Shown: positions 23,240 to 35,573 of the stretch, in pieces
Position numbering within the stretch: the first letter of the stretch is position 1
How the letters are laid out: the number at the start of each line of letters is the position of its first letter
From: Carettochelys insculpta
Lineage: Eukaryota; Chordata; Testudines; Carettochelyidae
Direction of reading: 5' to 3'
DNA length: 64,000 bases
Assembly: GCF_033958435.1 (NCBI RefSeq)
Contig: NC_134142.1
Coordinates: 96,481,001 to 96,545,000 of the forward strand
Notes under the pieces: model-generated
What the model saw: only the letters and a program-made list of their open reading frames with translations
What the model was told of the DNA's origin: nothing
Databases searched by the model: none
Translations under genes and position numbers: made by a program

Positions 23240-25340
23240 TTGTAACTATGCCAACTTTCACCAGAAGCAACCCTGACATTATAATCAAAGAGGCAGATAA
23301 AGGAGGAGCTACTGTCATCATGGACAGGTATGACTACCAGAAGGAGGCTTCCAGACAACTCTGCAATACCAGATTTTACAGGCTACTTTCCTCAGACCCC
23401 ACCGAGGAATACACTAAATAACTACACCGTCTGTTCAGGACACTCCCTACACAAGCACAAGAATAGATCTACACCAACACACCTCTAGAGCCCCGTCCAG
23501 GGTTATTCTACTTACTACCCAAGATCCACAAGCCTGGAAATCCTGGACGCCCCATCATCTCCGGTATTGGCACTCTCACTGAAGGACTGTCTGGTTATGT
23601 GGACTCTCTCCTCAGACCCTATGTCACCAACACCCTCAGCTACCTCCGCGACACCACTGACTTCCTGAGAAGACTGCAATATGTTGGTGACCTACCAGAA
23701 AACACTATCCTAGCAACCATGGATGTAGAGGCTCTGTATACCAACATCCCCACACAAAGATGGAATAAATGCTGTCCGGAACAGTATCCCTGATGATGTT
23801 ACAGCACATCTGGTGGCTGAGCTCTGCAACTTTATACTCATACACAACTATTTCAGATTCGGTGACAATATATACCTTCAAATCAGCGGCACAGCTATGG
23901 GTACCCACATGGCCCCTCAATATGCCAATATTTTCATGGCTGACCTAGAACAACACTTCCTCAACTCTCGTCCACTAACACCCCAGCTCTATTTACGCTA
24001 CATTGATGACATCTTCATCATCTGGACCCATGGGAAGGAGACTCTGGAGGAATTCCACCGGGACTTCAACAACTTCCACCCCAACAACAAGCTCAGCCTG
24101 GACCAATCTACACAGGAGATCCACTTCCTTGACACTACCGTGCTTATACACAATGGACACATCAGTACCACCCTGTACCGTAAACCCACTGACTGCTACG
24201 CCTACCTTCATGCCTCCAGCTTCCATCCCAGACACACCACATGATCCATCGTTTACAGCCAAGCACTTAGATATAACCGCATTTGTTCCAACCCCTCCGA
24301 CAGAGACAAACACCTACAGGATCTGCGCCAAGCATTCTTGAGACTGCAATACCCACCTGAGGAAGTGAGAAAACAAATCAACAGAGCCAGACGTGTGCCA
24401 CGAAGCCTCCTACTACAGGACAAGCCCAAGAGAGAAACCAACAGAACACCACTAGCCATCAACTACAGTCCTCAGCTAAAACCTCTACAGCGCATCATCA
24501 GGGACCTACAACCCATCCTGGACAATGATCCCACACTTTCACAGGCCTTGGGAGGCAGACCTATCATTGCTCACAGACAACCTGCCAACCTAAAACAAAT
24601 CCTAACAAGCAACTATACAACGCACCACAGTCACTCTATCTTAGGGACCCATCCATGCAACAAACCTCGTTGCCAGCTCTGCCCACATATACACACCAGC
24701 AACACCATTACAGGACCTAACCGGATCAGCCACACCATCGTGGGCTCATTCAGCTGCACATCTACCAATGTAATTTATGCCATCATGTGCCAGCAATGCC
24801 CCTCTGCCATATACATCAGACAAACTGGACAGTCTCTACGTAAAAGAATAAATGCACACAAATCAGACATCAGAAATGGCAATATACAAAAACCCATAGG
24901 AGAGCACTTCAATCTCCCAGGACACACAGTAGCAGATTTAAAAGTAGCTATCCTGCAGCAAAGAAATTTCATGAACAGACTCCAAAGAGAAATTGCTGAA
25001 CTACAATTCATCTGCAAATTCAATACCCTCAGCTCAGGATTAAACAAAGACTGTGAATGGCTGGCTAAATACAAAAGCAGCTTCCCCTCTTTTGGAGTTC
25101 ACACCTCCAGATCTACTGATGACAATACAACTCAGCCTACCTGACTGAGCTAACCTCGTTATCCGCAGCCTTGCTCTGGCCTATTTATACCTGGCCTTGC
25201 AGATTTCCAGGACCAGCATCTGAAGAAGTGAGTTAACTCACAAAAGCTCATGCTCTGAACTTTTCTGTTAGTCTATAAGGTGCCACAGAACCCTTCGTTG
25301 CTGCTACAGATCCAGACTAACACGGCTACCCCTCTGACAA
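23240..25340 (+). mobile_element. Penelope-like element with RT and GIY-YIG domains (pseudogene copy)
   Basis: This is the longest PLE in the window. RT landmarks in order: KEADKGGATVIMDR (23,287), FYLLPKIHKPGNPGRPIIS (23,508), TMDVEALYTNIP (23,718), SGTAMGTHMAPQYANIFMAD (23,884), YLRYIDDIFIIW (23,992) with the YIDD catalytic pair intact, and HFLDTTVLIHNGHISTTLYR. Then come the Cys-rich linker CNKPRCQLCPHI (24,658) and the endonuclease NVIYAIMCQQCP, YIRQTGQSLRKRINAHK, EHFNLPGHTV. Lesions: TAA near 23,418, TAG near 23,465, a one-base insertion near 23,757 in a CACAAAG run, and TGA at 24,242. The second Gly of GIY-YIG is Arg (YIR). The 3' tail CATCTGAAGAAGTGAGTTAA runs to TAACACGGCTACC at 25,340. 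The 5' end is truncated. Confidence 0.95.
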
Positions 25341-25513
25341 CTTTCACCAGACGAGGATATGGTCCTTGACGCAGTTGTGTTTTTAGGGGATGAAATGATT
25401 TCTCTGCACTGTGGGACATATACTAACTTGGAATGCTAGATTTTACAGATCCTATATCAAGGGGGACTCTGTAAAATCTGTGTGTGTCTATTGGCAATAT
25501 GTTCATAGAACGC
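25341..25513. other. short spacer between PLE and MITE
   Basis: No feature recognised. Confidence 0.4.
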
Positions 25514-25516
25514 ATT

Positions 25517-25886
25517 GGCTATGTTTACACTAGCCCCTGCCTTTTGAAAGGGGGATGCTAATGAGACACTTCTGGATATGCTAATGAGGTGCTCCCATGA
25601 ATATGCAGTGCCTCATTAGCATCATGCCAGCCACGGTGATTTGAAACTGCTGCTTTCGAATCATGTGCCACCTGTGTAGACAGGGGCCTTTCAAAAGGGT
25701 CCCCCCGGTCTTCAAAAGCCCCTTATTCCTATTTGGTTTTAACAATAAGGGGCTTTCAAAGACTCGGGGGTCCTTTAGGAAGGCTCCCGTCTACATGGGC
25801 AGCATGTGATTCGAAAGCAGCACTTTCGAATCGCTGTGGCCGTCCTTATGCTAATGAGAGGCTGCATATTCAGTGCAGACATAGCC
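25517..25886. mobile_element. foldback MITE, 370 bp, same family as 48,445 copy
   Basis: Begins GGCTATGTTTACACTAGCCC and ends CAGACATAGCC. Flanks are ATT and ATC, a near-match 3-bp duplication. Arms mirror each other: GGGGATGCTAATGAGACA, TGCCTCATTAGCATCATG, CTGCTTTCGAATCATGTG, GGGCCTTTCAAAAGGGTC and GCCCCTTATTCCTA on the left; AATAAGGGGCTTTCAAAGA, GATTCGAAAGCAGCACTTTC and TTATGCTAATGAGAGGCT on the right. The right terminal arm is shortened by about 30 bp. It is non-coding and more diverged than the 17,884 element. Confidence 0.85.
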
Positions 25887-25889
25887 ATC

Positions 25890-27637
25890 TTCAAATTAAA
25901 AAAAAACAATTAATCAAAACTCAGTGATTTTACTTCCCCAGGGACTGTAAGACATTTCTGTTCCTTTCAATTAACGTAGATTTGTACTCACAAGTTTTGT
26001 TTTGAGTTCATAGTGTCAAAATCTCCCATGTGAAATTCCATAGTTCCATCAAACTATATATAGGTACACTCAAACTGGTAATATTTATGTGAATATCAAA
26101 TTAGGAATGTACAATGAGAAAACCTCTAAATGCACTAATCAAAGAATGCTGTAAAAGGAGATGTCGCCATCTGTTTACTATGCTTGTTTACTGGTTTGAT
26201 TGTGTTTGAAGAGCCTTACATTTAGAAGTAAATCCTCTTTGGGACATTTATTTAATTTTCTGCATGTGTTTTCTAAAGGCATTTCATTGAAAGCTTTTTA
26301 AAATTAAAGAAATGTTTACAGACTCAGCCATTTGCTAGGACTTGAGACAAGTGCATTTTAATTATTTATGTGTAATTTTCCAATGACAGAAAACAAAATA
26401 CAGTATTAAAGTAAGTGTGTATGGTTATAGGAAGATGCTGGATGTAGTTATTGAGCCAAAGTCCATAGGGACATAAACAGGGCTGTACATTGGTCAGAAA
26501 ATATGTAAACATAAAATGGAACGGTTGTGTAGGAATACATGCTTGGTGTAGGATGACATGTTGTGAAACTGATACTGCCATTTGCTAGGGATACAGTTTT
26601 AAATGGCAAGTGCAGTTTGCATGGGAGACATACTGAGTCGGAAGACCTGGTGTGTATCCTGACTTCATCTCTTTTCCAGCCAGCTCAATCTACACTGTAG
26701 ACTGGACCGGCCAGTTCTGCTAGCGTTTCAGTAGCACTTTTCCCACTGTGTGGCTCCTGACAGAGAAAACCAGTGGGGCCTGGAAAATTAATGGGGTAGT
26801 CTCGTAGGTGTATATTTGAGAGAGACTTATTAGAACCTGCTGTAACCACAGGTCCCAAAGTGCAGATAGATATGTAATGTGTAGTTTTCACATCATATTT
26901 TCAGAAGGAGAGCTCTTCTATAAAAATTTTTGCTGTGTGCTAATACTGTTTTCATTTACTTATAATTAGGGATAGTCCAAACAAAAATAATGAAACAGGT
27001 TTCCATTGGAAAATGCAGTTTCACTGAAACAAATACCTCAGGGGAATGTGGCAATTTGAGGAAATATTTTGGATGGGGAAAAAGTAAAATGAATTGTTTC
27101 ATTTCATTTTGATACTGTCAAAATGTTTGTTATGACCAGGTAGAAATAATTCATTTTGATATTACATTATATTTTACTATATATTGTTTATTATACTATG
27201 ATATTTTAATAAGCTATAAGCGTAGCTGAGATCAATGTAACCAAAAATAAAGATTTTGATGGTCTATATCAAACAAATGTTTGGACTTCAATGGTTTGCA
27301 GTGATACTGGTTTTGATTTCTGAATTTCCCAGAGGACAAAAATTCCAGTTTCTGACTATGTACACTTACAGCAGCAGTGTCTTCTATCATTTTACATATC
27401 ACATTTGGCTGGTATGCACGATAATTACAATTTTTGGTGATGTATACAAAGAGAAAACAGAAGGAAAAAGTAGTTACAGGCTTTGACAGCAAGAGCCTAT
27501 TGAATCCCAAGTCCATCTAGTTGGAACCCTAATTTTTTTAAGTTAACTATTCCAAAGTTTCTGAGTGAGAAAAAGTTAAACTTGTTCAAAATCACTCTAA
27601 AGCTGTTTCCTCAGCTTTCTCTGTGAGATTCTCTCTC
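25890..27637. other. AT-rich background, no gene seen
   Basis: No splice-flanked coding block, RNA gene or classified repeat was recognised. The largest open stretch (minus, 27,232-27,516) shows no domain. Confidence 0.45.
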
Positions 27638-27640
27638 TAA

Positions 27641-28351
27641 AGCTGCGTCTACACGTGCATGCTACTTCGAAGTAGCGGCACCAACTTCGAAATAGCGCCC
27701 GTTGCGTCTACACGCGTCGGGCGCTATTTCAAAGTTAACTTCGACGTTAGGCGGCGAGACGTCGAAGTCGCTAACCTCATGAGGAGATAGGAATAGCGCC
27801 CTACTTCGACGTTCAACGTCGAAGTAGGGACCGTGTAGACGATCCGCGTCCCGCAACGTCGAAATTGCCGGGTCCTCCATGGCGGCCATCAGCTGGGGGG
27901 TTGAGAGATGCTCTCTCTCCAGCCCCTGCGGGGCTCTATGGTCACCGTGGGCAGCAGCCCTTAGCCCAGGGCTTCTGGCTGCTTCTGCGGCAGCTGGGGA
28001 TCTATGCTGCAGGCACAGGGTCTGCAACCAGTTGTCGGCTCTGTGTATCTTGTGTTGTTTAGTGCAACTGTGTCTGGGAGGGGCCTTTTAAGGGAGCGGC
28101 TGGCTGTTGAGTCCGCCCTGTGACCCTGTCTGCAGCTGTGCCTGGCATCCCTATTTCGATGTGTGCTACTTTGACGTGTAGACGTTCCCTCGCTGCGCCT
28201 ATTTCGATGTTGGGCTGAGCAACGTCGAAGTTGAACATCGACGTTGCCGGCCCTGGAGGACGTGTAGACGTTATTCATCGAAATAGACTATTTCGATGTC
28301 GCAACATCAAAATAAGCTATTTCAATGTTGGCTGCACGTGTAGACGTAGCC
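27641..28351 (-). mobile_element. Harbinger deletion-derivative MITE, 711 bp, copy 2
   Basis: Same length and content as the copy at 19,317 but inverted. Ends are AGCTGCGTCTACACGTG and CACGTGTAGACGTAGCC, flanked by TAA on both sides (27,638-27,640; 28,352-28,354), the classical TWA-type Harbinger target. Read on the minus strand it begins with the transposon 5' end, reaches the AGGGGCCTTTTAAGGGAGC block (28,078-28,096 on the plus strand), and carries a 121-codon frame (28,027-27,662) related to that in the other two copies. There is no transposase. Confidence 0.93.
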
Positions 28352-28354
28352 TAA

Positions 28355-29299
28355 ATGTATTAATTTTATCTCACCAATCAAGATTTATTCAGAGGCACCT
28401 AAACTCATGGCACCTGGAGTCAAGATTTTCTGATATGAAACGTTTGAAATATTGTAGCTGCTTGCATTGAGACGTTAGACACTGGGTGAAAAGTGGAAAC
28501 AATATACCATGTTAGGAGTTGAAAGGGGTTTGCTCTTGCTTGTTCATGGGGTTTTAAATTACCAAATATACAACTACAGAATAAATTCATTGACTTTAAT
28601 GGAGTGACTGTGAAGTTACACTCTCGTCACTCAAAGCAAAAATGGTCATAAATGTGTGCCATTCTTTGGGGCAGCACCATCTTGTTTTTGGTAGTTTTGC
28701 AGCATATGGACTATGGACTAGCATTTCTAAGGCCTATGGTAATACAAATGATCAGAGATATTTACACAGATCAAATAATCAATAAAAATCAGGTGAACTT
28801 TCTCGCAACTTTAAACACTGAAAAGAAAACTATATAGCTTTTGAATGTATGATCCTGACTTCAAATACATTTGAGGATATGTGTAGAAGGGATATATTTT
28901 AGTTTTCTATTTGCAGGCATTAGCAAGAGGAGTTAGCAGGGATATGGAGCAGAACGTGAGCCAAGAATATCATGGTTACAGATTAAATTTCCACTCCCCT
29001 AGTGAGACTCCCTTTAAGGTGTGGTCAAACAAATCATTTTTATCCATCTCAAATAATTGGTCTTATGACTGATAGCTGCAGTAATTACATTACAATATAA
29101 GATCTCCTGGCAAGGAGCTTAATGAAAACAAGACACACCAAACTATATTGCTTATATCCATGAGGCACTCACATCCCAACTTCCTCTTGCTTCATGTTCA
29201 GTAGTCACCAGTTTCTCTCATTCCAACTAGGGGCAGCATGACAATATATTCACACACTCTCATGGGCAAGCAAACAAGCATTGACCATCTGGATGGTAT
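28355..29299. other. no gene or classified repeat seen
   Basis: Background sequence; nothing recognised. Confidence 0.4.
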
Positions 29300-30192
29300 T
29301 GGAATCAAGAGTATTACCACTGACAGTGATTTATAAAGAATAATTACATTGCCTGGGACAGTAACACTAATTGACAGATGGAAAAGTGGCTAAAAGAATA
29401 AGCAAAATAAAGGACAGTCTCAAGTTAGGTGTCTGTTGGTTTACTGGTGGACTGATGTTTGGGCCAGTCTTATATAAGATCTTTTATTAATAATCTGAAA
29501 GCTACTGAAATTCAGACTACAGTAATGGTACACAGCTTTGGTGCTACCATACTGGAGTGACACTACTAATACCTTAAAATACCGTAAGGAGGGAAAACTG
29601 GGAGGAATTGCAAATCACAGTACAGACAACAAAGGGGTAATTATGGAAAATAAATGGAGTGATATCCATCTTATAAAGATGCAAGCTAATATATCTGCGT
29701 TATAATGATCCAGAGACCATCCATTTTGGTGGAAACATGGAAAGCAACTTATGCTCACAGTCTGTGAGTGCTAGCAAATTAAACCTGAGATTACTTTTCA
29801 GTATGTCACAAAAACACCTATTTTAGGTTGTATTTCATTGACTCTCATCCAGGAGAAAGGAGGTAAATAGATCTCTGCCCAGCCTGGGACCCTCATTAAA
29901 TGGTCTATAAATATTTGAAGGCAGTAAACATGAAGACAGGGATATTATTTAGGAAGGTACAAAATGTGTATAACTGGAAATTAAGAAAGCTAATGTAGGC
30001 TGATACCAGGTATATCTTAGTGCATGCGGAAGCAATTAGCAAATAGTTTCTCCAGGGGCTGTGGTGAACACCACTGGGACATTGAAACTTGTTTTGACAA
30101 AACAACAACAAAAAGTGTACTGCAAGGTGATGGACTGTATGGCCAAATGGAGCTTTTCCTCCCCTCTCTCTCATTTGTATGATTCTATGATC
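29300..30192 (+). mobile_element. old CR1 LINE copy, RT C-terminal part and 3' end
   Basis: Degenerate plus-strand translation shows GPVLYKIFY (29,462), a GTQLWCYHTGV block in the FADDTKLG region (29,530), and LNLRLLFSMSQKHLF further on. The 3' end reads GATGGACTGTATGGCCAAAT and finishes ATGATTCTATGAT at 30,178-30,190, the octamer-type terminus of avian and reptile CR1. Many stops mean an old insertion. The 5' border is uncertain. Confidence 0.7.
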
Positions 30193-32204
30193 CCAGGTGT
30201 CTAGACTCTATTCTCTGCCTTTGCGCTGGAAGACTAGCGTTTCCTTAGCTGCTCTGGTAACTTCTGATGAAGCAGATATTATTGCCTTCCAATAGAGTGG
30301 TTACACATCTCATTGTAACAACACTTAATACAGCGTAAGCCATGAGCTGTTAGATACTCTACCAAAATATGCTATATTTTAATGCCTCTAAGAGCAAACA
30401 AGAATAAGCACCATTATGGCTCAGCAAGAAATAGAAGGGAAATTATATTTTAGATATGAAAATGGAAACAATTTGTCTATCCATGAACTGTGTTTAACAG
30501 ATTCAGTTTTGTAATGCAGATATTGTAACACAGTGATCTGTTTCACTTCAGTGCCATCTCTACAAGGATAAACAAACTGAAACCTCATGAACACTTTTAA
30601 TCTCTTATTTTTATCACAAAAGGCTTTGACTGAACATTATCAGAAAAAAAAACTTTAAAATACTTGCCCATCTTCCCAACATATTTGCATCTCCAGAGTT
30701 GTACTTTATTTAGCCTATCGCATAGTGCTGCAAATTGGAATGTCAGTGTACATTAACACCTGATCTATAAAGGGAACGCTGAGATCTCACTGGAAGTATT
30801 AGTCACAGCACCTTTGGAACGTAGTGTATGTTTTCATTGTTGGCTCAAATGTCTGAGAGGCACATGCCTTGATTCTTAATGAAACACGTGCACCATCAAA
30901 TTCATTATCAATAGCCCCACAAAACACAGAAAGATTAGCAACCTCGTTAACTTATATAGCAATTCCCAGGCCTCTTCGCTACTTTCATTAGGATGAGGGG
31001 TAGGGAACATTTTACCAAGCAAATATGTAATTCCGTGGAGCATGCACTCATTTCCTCTTGGTGAGTGGGGGGGGCCATTCTCTGTTTTTACTCATGATAT
31101 TTTCAGCATTTAGCAACTGACAAGGTCTTCTACCTAGAGTCTTGCACAGGCCCTTAGCTAAGAGTTAAACTTGAACCAGAAATGAGCTGAACTCACAGTC
31201 CTGTTAGATGATCCCTTTGATGTGTCCTTCAGGCTGCTCATTTACCAAATGTGCCCAACCAGCTCTTTTCTTATCCCTCATCAACAGTTTCCAGTCTACC
31301 TCAGTTGGCCCCAATAATCCACTCCTAAATACAACCCTGGTTATTAACACTCTCCCAGCTACTTCTACCTTTTACAGTGTTGAGTGATATTGGGCTGGCT
31401 CTCCCAGCTGCTCTCTTTCACATGGCCTCACTTGTTCACTACACTCCCTCTCTGACAGCTCTATATTTTCACAGGCTGCACACCTAGGTTTTAATAGATC
31501 TCCTCGTCCTTCTCATGTTATTTTCTCACAGCCACCTCCTTCTCCCCTAACCCAGCTAGATGCTTCTCCAGTCCTGCTCTTTAGTGTCCTCTGTTTTTCT
31601 CTGGGTCATTTTCCAAAATCATTCTTCTTGATGGCTTATGTCCACCCAAGTATCTACAAAGTAATAGTTCTGTGCCTCCAAAGCATTTCTTCATCCTCCA
31701 CATCCTGCATGTTGTTATTAAGCACTGACTTAGCCAGGCAATATTAAGAGAACTCCCTGTAAAGATGTGAGCAAAGAATTCCTAGATATAGTGTATTACT
31801 GTACCTAGATGGCACATTAACTATAGCAGTTCAGCTCTACTATTAAATCTTTGATCAAAATTGCAATTACCTAAATATTAGATACTTTACAGAAGTGTAA
31901 ACAGTTCAAAATACATGATGTCAAGAGATGTAATAGAATTGCATATGAGTATATGAATAGCAAGGGACAGAGGAAAGAGAAAAAAGCACGAAAGGTGGAA
32001 ATAAAGCCAGTGGAATGCAAAAAAGATTGCAGCATTAGATGCAGTTGCCATGGAAATAAAGGAGCCATTACTATCTTTCTTTTCTTTTTTTCTTCAAATG
32101 TTTTTTTTTATTTTGACACCTTCAGTCAGAGCTTCAGCCACTGTTAAATCAAAGGAATTATATCAAATTATACCATAGTTTAATTAAAAATTATTTAATT
32201 TAAT
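30193..32204. other. no gene seen; weak repeat-like segment at 31,200-31,600
   Basis: Mostly AT-rich background. A C/T-rich patch around 31,200-31,600 resembles decayed interspersed repeat but cannot be assigned. No exon or RNA gene was recognised. Confidence 0.4.
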
Positions 32205-32720
32205 GCCAGAAGGGACAATTATATCATATAATTTAAAATCTGGTATACCACAAGCCAATACATTTTACCCTTTTATGACTGTACTGTACAGCAAAACTTC
32301 CAGAAAAGCATCCAGTCTTGATCTGAAGACAGTAGAAGGTAAAACCATCTCTTTGTTTGGTTGTTTCCTTCATTAATTACCCTCATTGTTAAAAATGTGA
32401 GGCTTATTTATAATTAGATACTATGACTTTAGCTTCCAGACCCTGTTCTTGTTATACCTTTCCTTGCTAGACTTAAGATCCCTTTAATATAATATCCTGT
32501 ATTTTCCCTTCTCAGACACTTATCCACTGTAATCAAGCCCCCTCACAATCTTTTTGATCAGTTAGCTGAACATTATGAGCTCTTTTCTCTCACTGAAAGA
32601 CATTTTCTCCAACCCTGAAATGACTTTTATGATTTTTTTCTGCATAACAGCTGATGATCTATCTCATTTTTATGAAGATTCTGCTCTTCCGACCCACACT
32701 CTTTGGAGTGGTTTCTCAAT
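32205..32720 (-). mobile_element. CR1 LINE fragment, 3' UTR and RT C-terminus
   Basis: The plus strand reads as the antisense of reptile CR1 3' sequence: GCCAGAAGGGACAATTATAT, ATCCAGTCTTGATCTGAAGA, TTAATTACCCTCATTGTTAA, CTGTTCTTGTTATACCTTT, TTATCCACTGTAATCAAGCC, CTCTCACTGAAAGACATTTT. The order matches known turtle and crocodilian CR1 copies. No open frame remains. It is a different CR1 subfamily from the 4,258 copy. Confidence 0.8.
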
Positions 32721-34850
32721 ACAAATTATTTAATACATATGCTTTTAAAACGTCATATTAATGTTAGTTTTATTGCAATGTAGAGATTAAAAAAATGAAC
32801 TTTCAAAATCAGGAAATGCAGGTGTAGGGTTGCCCTAGAAATACTTTAAACAGTCTTTCATATTATAAAATATGCTAAAAAAAGGTACTACCAACTAAAA
32901 CATACATAAAGCAGATAACAATATATGAATAATGTACTTCGGACACTAAATGACTATTATACAATCACTCAGTCCAAATCCAATTTTTGTTTGGCTTGTT
33001 GTTGTAGTCTACATCTGTCACTTTTTGATAGTGTAGTTAGCTGGAGGGTAAGAGCCCCTCCAAAGCAGTTATATCACATGATACGGTTTAGGTTTTATAT
33101 GGATCTCCATAGTCTGTATCCTGGGACTATTTGTATCATTTGCAATCATAAAAACCTATATAATCACATTTTGATTTAGCATTCTTAAAATGAATTTCGG
33201 TAGTAAGAAATAGACTAAAATAAACAGATATTTATAATCTGGTGAATATTTAGAAGAGACCCTGGGGAATTAGATTTGTTGTTCCTCTTACTGTTTACAG
33301 ACTTTTGTGTCTATTTCCTCACACTTCAGACTCAGAAAACCCTCCTAAAAATTTTCAGGAGGCCCTGGACTACCCAGTATTCTTACATTTTGAACATTCT
33401 AGATAGAACGTATTCATTTAAAACTTAGATGTGTGCATACAACAAATTCTTCTCCCAGAACCTTAGCACCAATTCCTAAAACACTTAAGTCTACTAGTAT
33501 ATGGTTGGTAACTATCATACAAAAACTATATTAAAAATCAGTATCTCTGTAATACTGGGAAAGTGAATAAGGTTGGAACAACACAGTATTATTTCTCATC
33601 CTGACAAGGCCAAATGTTCAATATATAATGGACTCAAAATAAGGGACACCAAAAATGTACTAATGAAAAACACTTCAAAGGCTGTGGATTCATTCCTTTG
33701 CATACAAATGACTCACTGTAATTTCAATTTAATGATTATATTTTACATAAGCAAGTTTCAACAATAAAATGAAGGAGACACAGATTAGGATAGAACACTG
33801 GTAACCTTGGGAATAGAATGAGTTACATGTTTAAATGAGTTTTTGAGGTATGTGTGGAGTGTTTATTCAGGATGTGCTATGTAGTATGAGACAGATCAGA
33901 ATTTTGGGTTTACAATAGATTCCCGTATAAGAGAAGTTGTTGATCTCCAACTACAGGTGAGAACAGCCTACACATTGTTGGCATTTTCCATTGTTAATGG
34001 GCAGCTGCAGTGGATTTCTACATCTTTAGTCAGCAAGGCCTCATGTACCAGATCTATATTTATCACATGAATCTGAATTTTTTTTTTCAAAAAAGTTTTG
34101 ATAAGTGGATTGATATCATGAGACTATTCTTGGGTATTGTTTGTGGACCTTTGATTCTTTTTTCAAATATGTCATTCATTCATACATTTAAAGAGCTCTC
34201 CAGCTCCAAGATAGCTATATGAAATTTCTTCTAACAAGGAACAAACCAAATAAAACTAAAATCTTGCCTGTTCTATTATTATGCAGAATCTGCCTTTCAG
34301 TTTTCAGACTGAAAGGAAGTTTCTTGCTGATGCTACAGAAACACTAAGAATAGGGCTCATAATGGGTCCCTGGCTGCAAGTTAAACTATGGAGTCACCGC
34401 AGGCAGCTTTGTAATCTATTTTTATACTTCATCTGCACTGCATTTTGCACAGGAGGTCAGAAGAGGGGAAGTTAGCCAATTGATGGTGATAGCTGGAGGC
34501 AGATACATGAACCATTAACAGTTTTATTTTCTTCAAGAGAAAGAACTGAAGAATGGTGATCTTATGGCTGTGTTGTAAAGAAAAAATGTATTTAACTGTC
34601 ACTAACATAAAATAAGTTTGATATTCCATAACCAGGTAAATCTACCGGCTACTGGTTATCACAGACCAGAGGCAAATCCACCAAAGAAATAGAGCCACAT
34701 ACACATATATGTACATGCATAAAAGAGCAAGTTCATAGGTGTTTATTATGATCTGTTGCTGAAGACCCAGAATCCCCATGTTAATACACAGCTGGAGTCA
34801 CATGAATTCCATCCATGAGGGTCCAATTATGCAACCCTTGTTTATGTTAA
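32721..34850. other. AT-rich background, no gene seen
   Basis: No exon, RNA gene or classified repeat recognised. Confidence 0.45.
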
Positions 34851-34852
34851 TA

Positions 34853-35571
34853 CATGTTGAAAGTCTCTAATCTGGCACCCTCTGGACCTAACATGTGCCA
34901 AGCCAGACAATTTGCTGAATCATGGGAGCTCAATAATGTCTAGCTGCCTTACCAAACACTTCCACTGCTCCCTGGGCTATTAGAAGACATTTAAGCCGTG
35001 TCTACACGTGTCCCAAACTTCGAAATGGCCATGCAAATGGCCATTTCGAAGTTTACTAATAAAGCGCTGAAATGCATATTCAGCGCTTTATTAGCATGCG
35101 GGCGGCCGCAGCACTTCGAAATTGACGCGCCTCGCCGCCGTGCGTCTTGTCCAGACGGGGCTCCTTTTCCCCCAATGGGAATAAGGGGACTTCGAAGTAG
35201 GCGGGGTCCTTTCGAAAAGGAGCCCCGTCTGGACGAGACACGCGGCGGCGAGACGCGTCAATTTTGAAGTGCCGCGGCCGCCTGCATGCTAATGAAGCGC
35301 TGAATATGCATTTCAGCGCTTTATTAGTAAACTTCAAAATGGCCATTTGCTTGGCCATTTTGAAGTTTGGGGCACGTGTAGACGTAGCCTTAAGGGGGTA
35401 AATAAGTACAAAACAGCAGCACAGAACACAGAGCCAGGACTATTGGTTGTAAACAAATTTTATGGGAAAATTTGGCCACACCCACAATAAGTGGACAGCT
35501 GGCTAACTCAAATCATGCTGGACCATGTCATAGCTGGATCAGAGAGTGCCAGACTAGAGAGGTTCAACCTC
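34853..35571. mobile_element. TA-flanked MITE (Tc1/mariner or pogo-like), interrupted by a Harbinger MITE
   Basis: The left end CATGTTGAAAGTCTCTAATC and right end CTAGAGAGGTTCAACCTC are inverted copies (TTGAAnnTCTCTArTCTGGCAC on both strands when read inward). TA lies at 34,851-34,852 and 35,572-35,573, the dinucleotide target of Tc1/mariner/pogo transposases. After removing the inner 396-bp MITE plus its TTA duplication, about 320 bp remain. The right arm repeats the theme GTGGACAGCTGGCTAACTCA and TCAGAGAGTGCCAGACTA. It is non-coding. Confidence 0.75.
34994..35389. mobile_element. TTCGAA foldback MITE, 396 bp, nested
   Basis: Close relative of the 17,884 element. Ends are AGCCGTGTCTACACGTGTCC and GGGCACGTGTAGACGTAGCC, with TTA on both sides (34,991-34,993; 35,390-35,392). 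The arms carry CAAACTTCGAAATGGCCATG, the GCGCTGAAATGC region and GGCGGCCGCAGCACTTCGAA, mirrored to the right; the loop is near 35,175 (CCCCCAATGGGAATAAGGGG). It is inserted inside the TA-flanked MITE, so it is the younger of the two. CpGs are well preserved. Confidence 0.93.
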
Positions 35572-35573
35572 TA

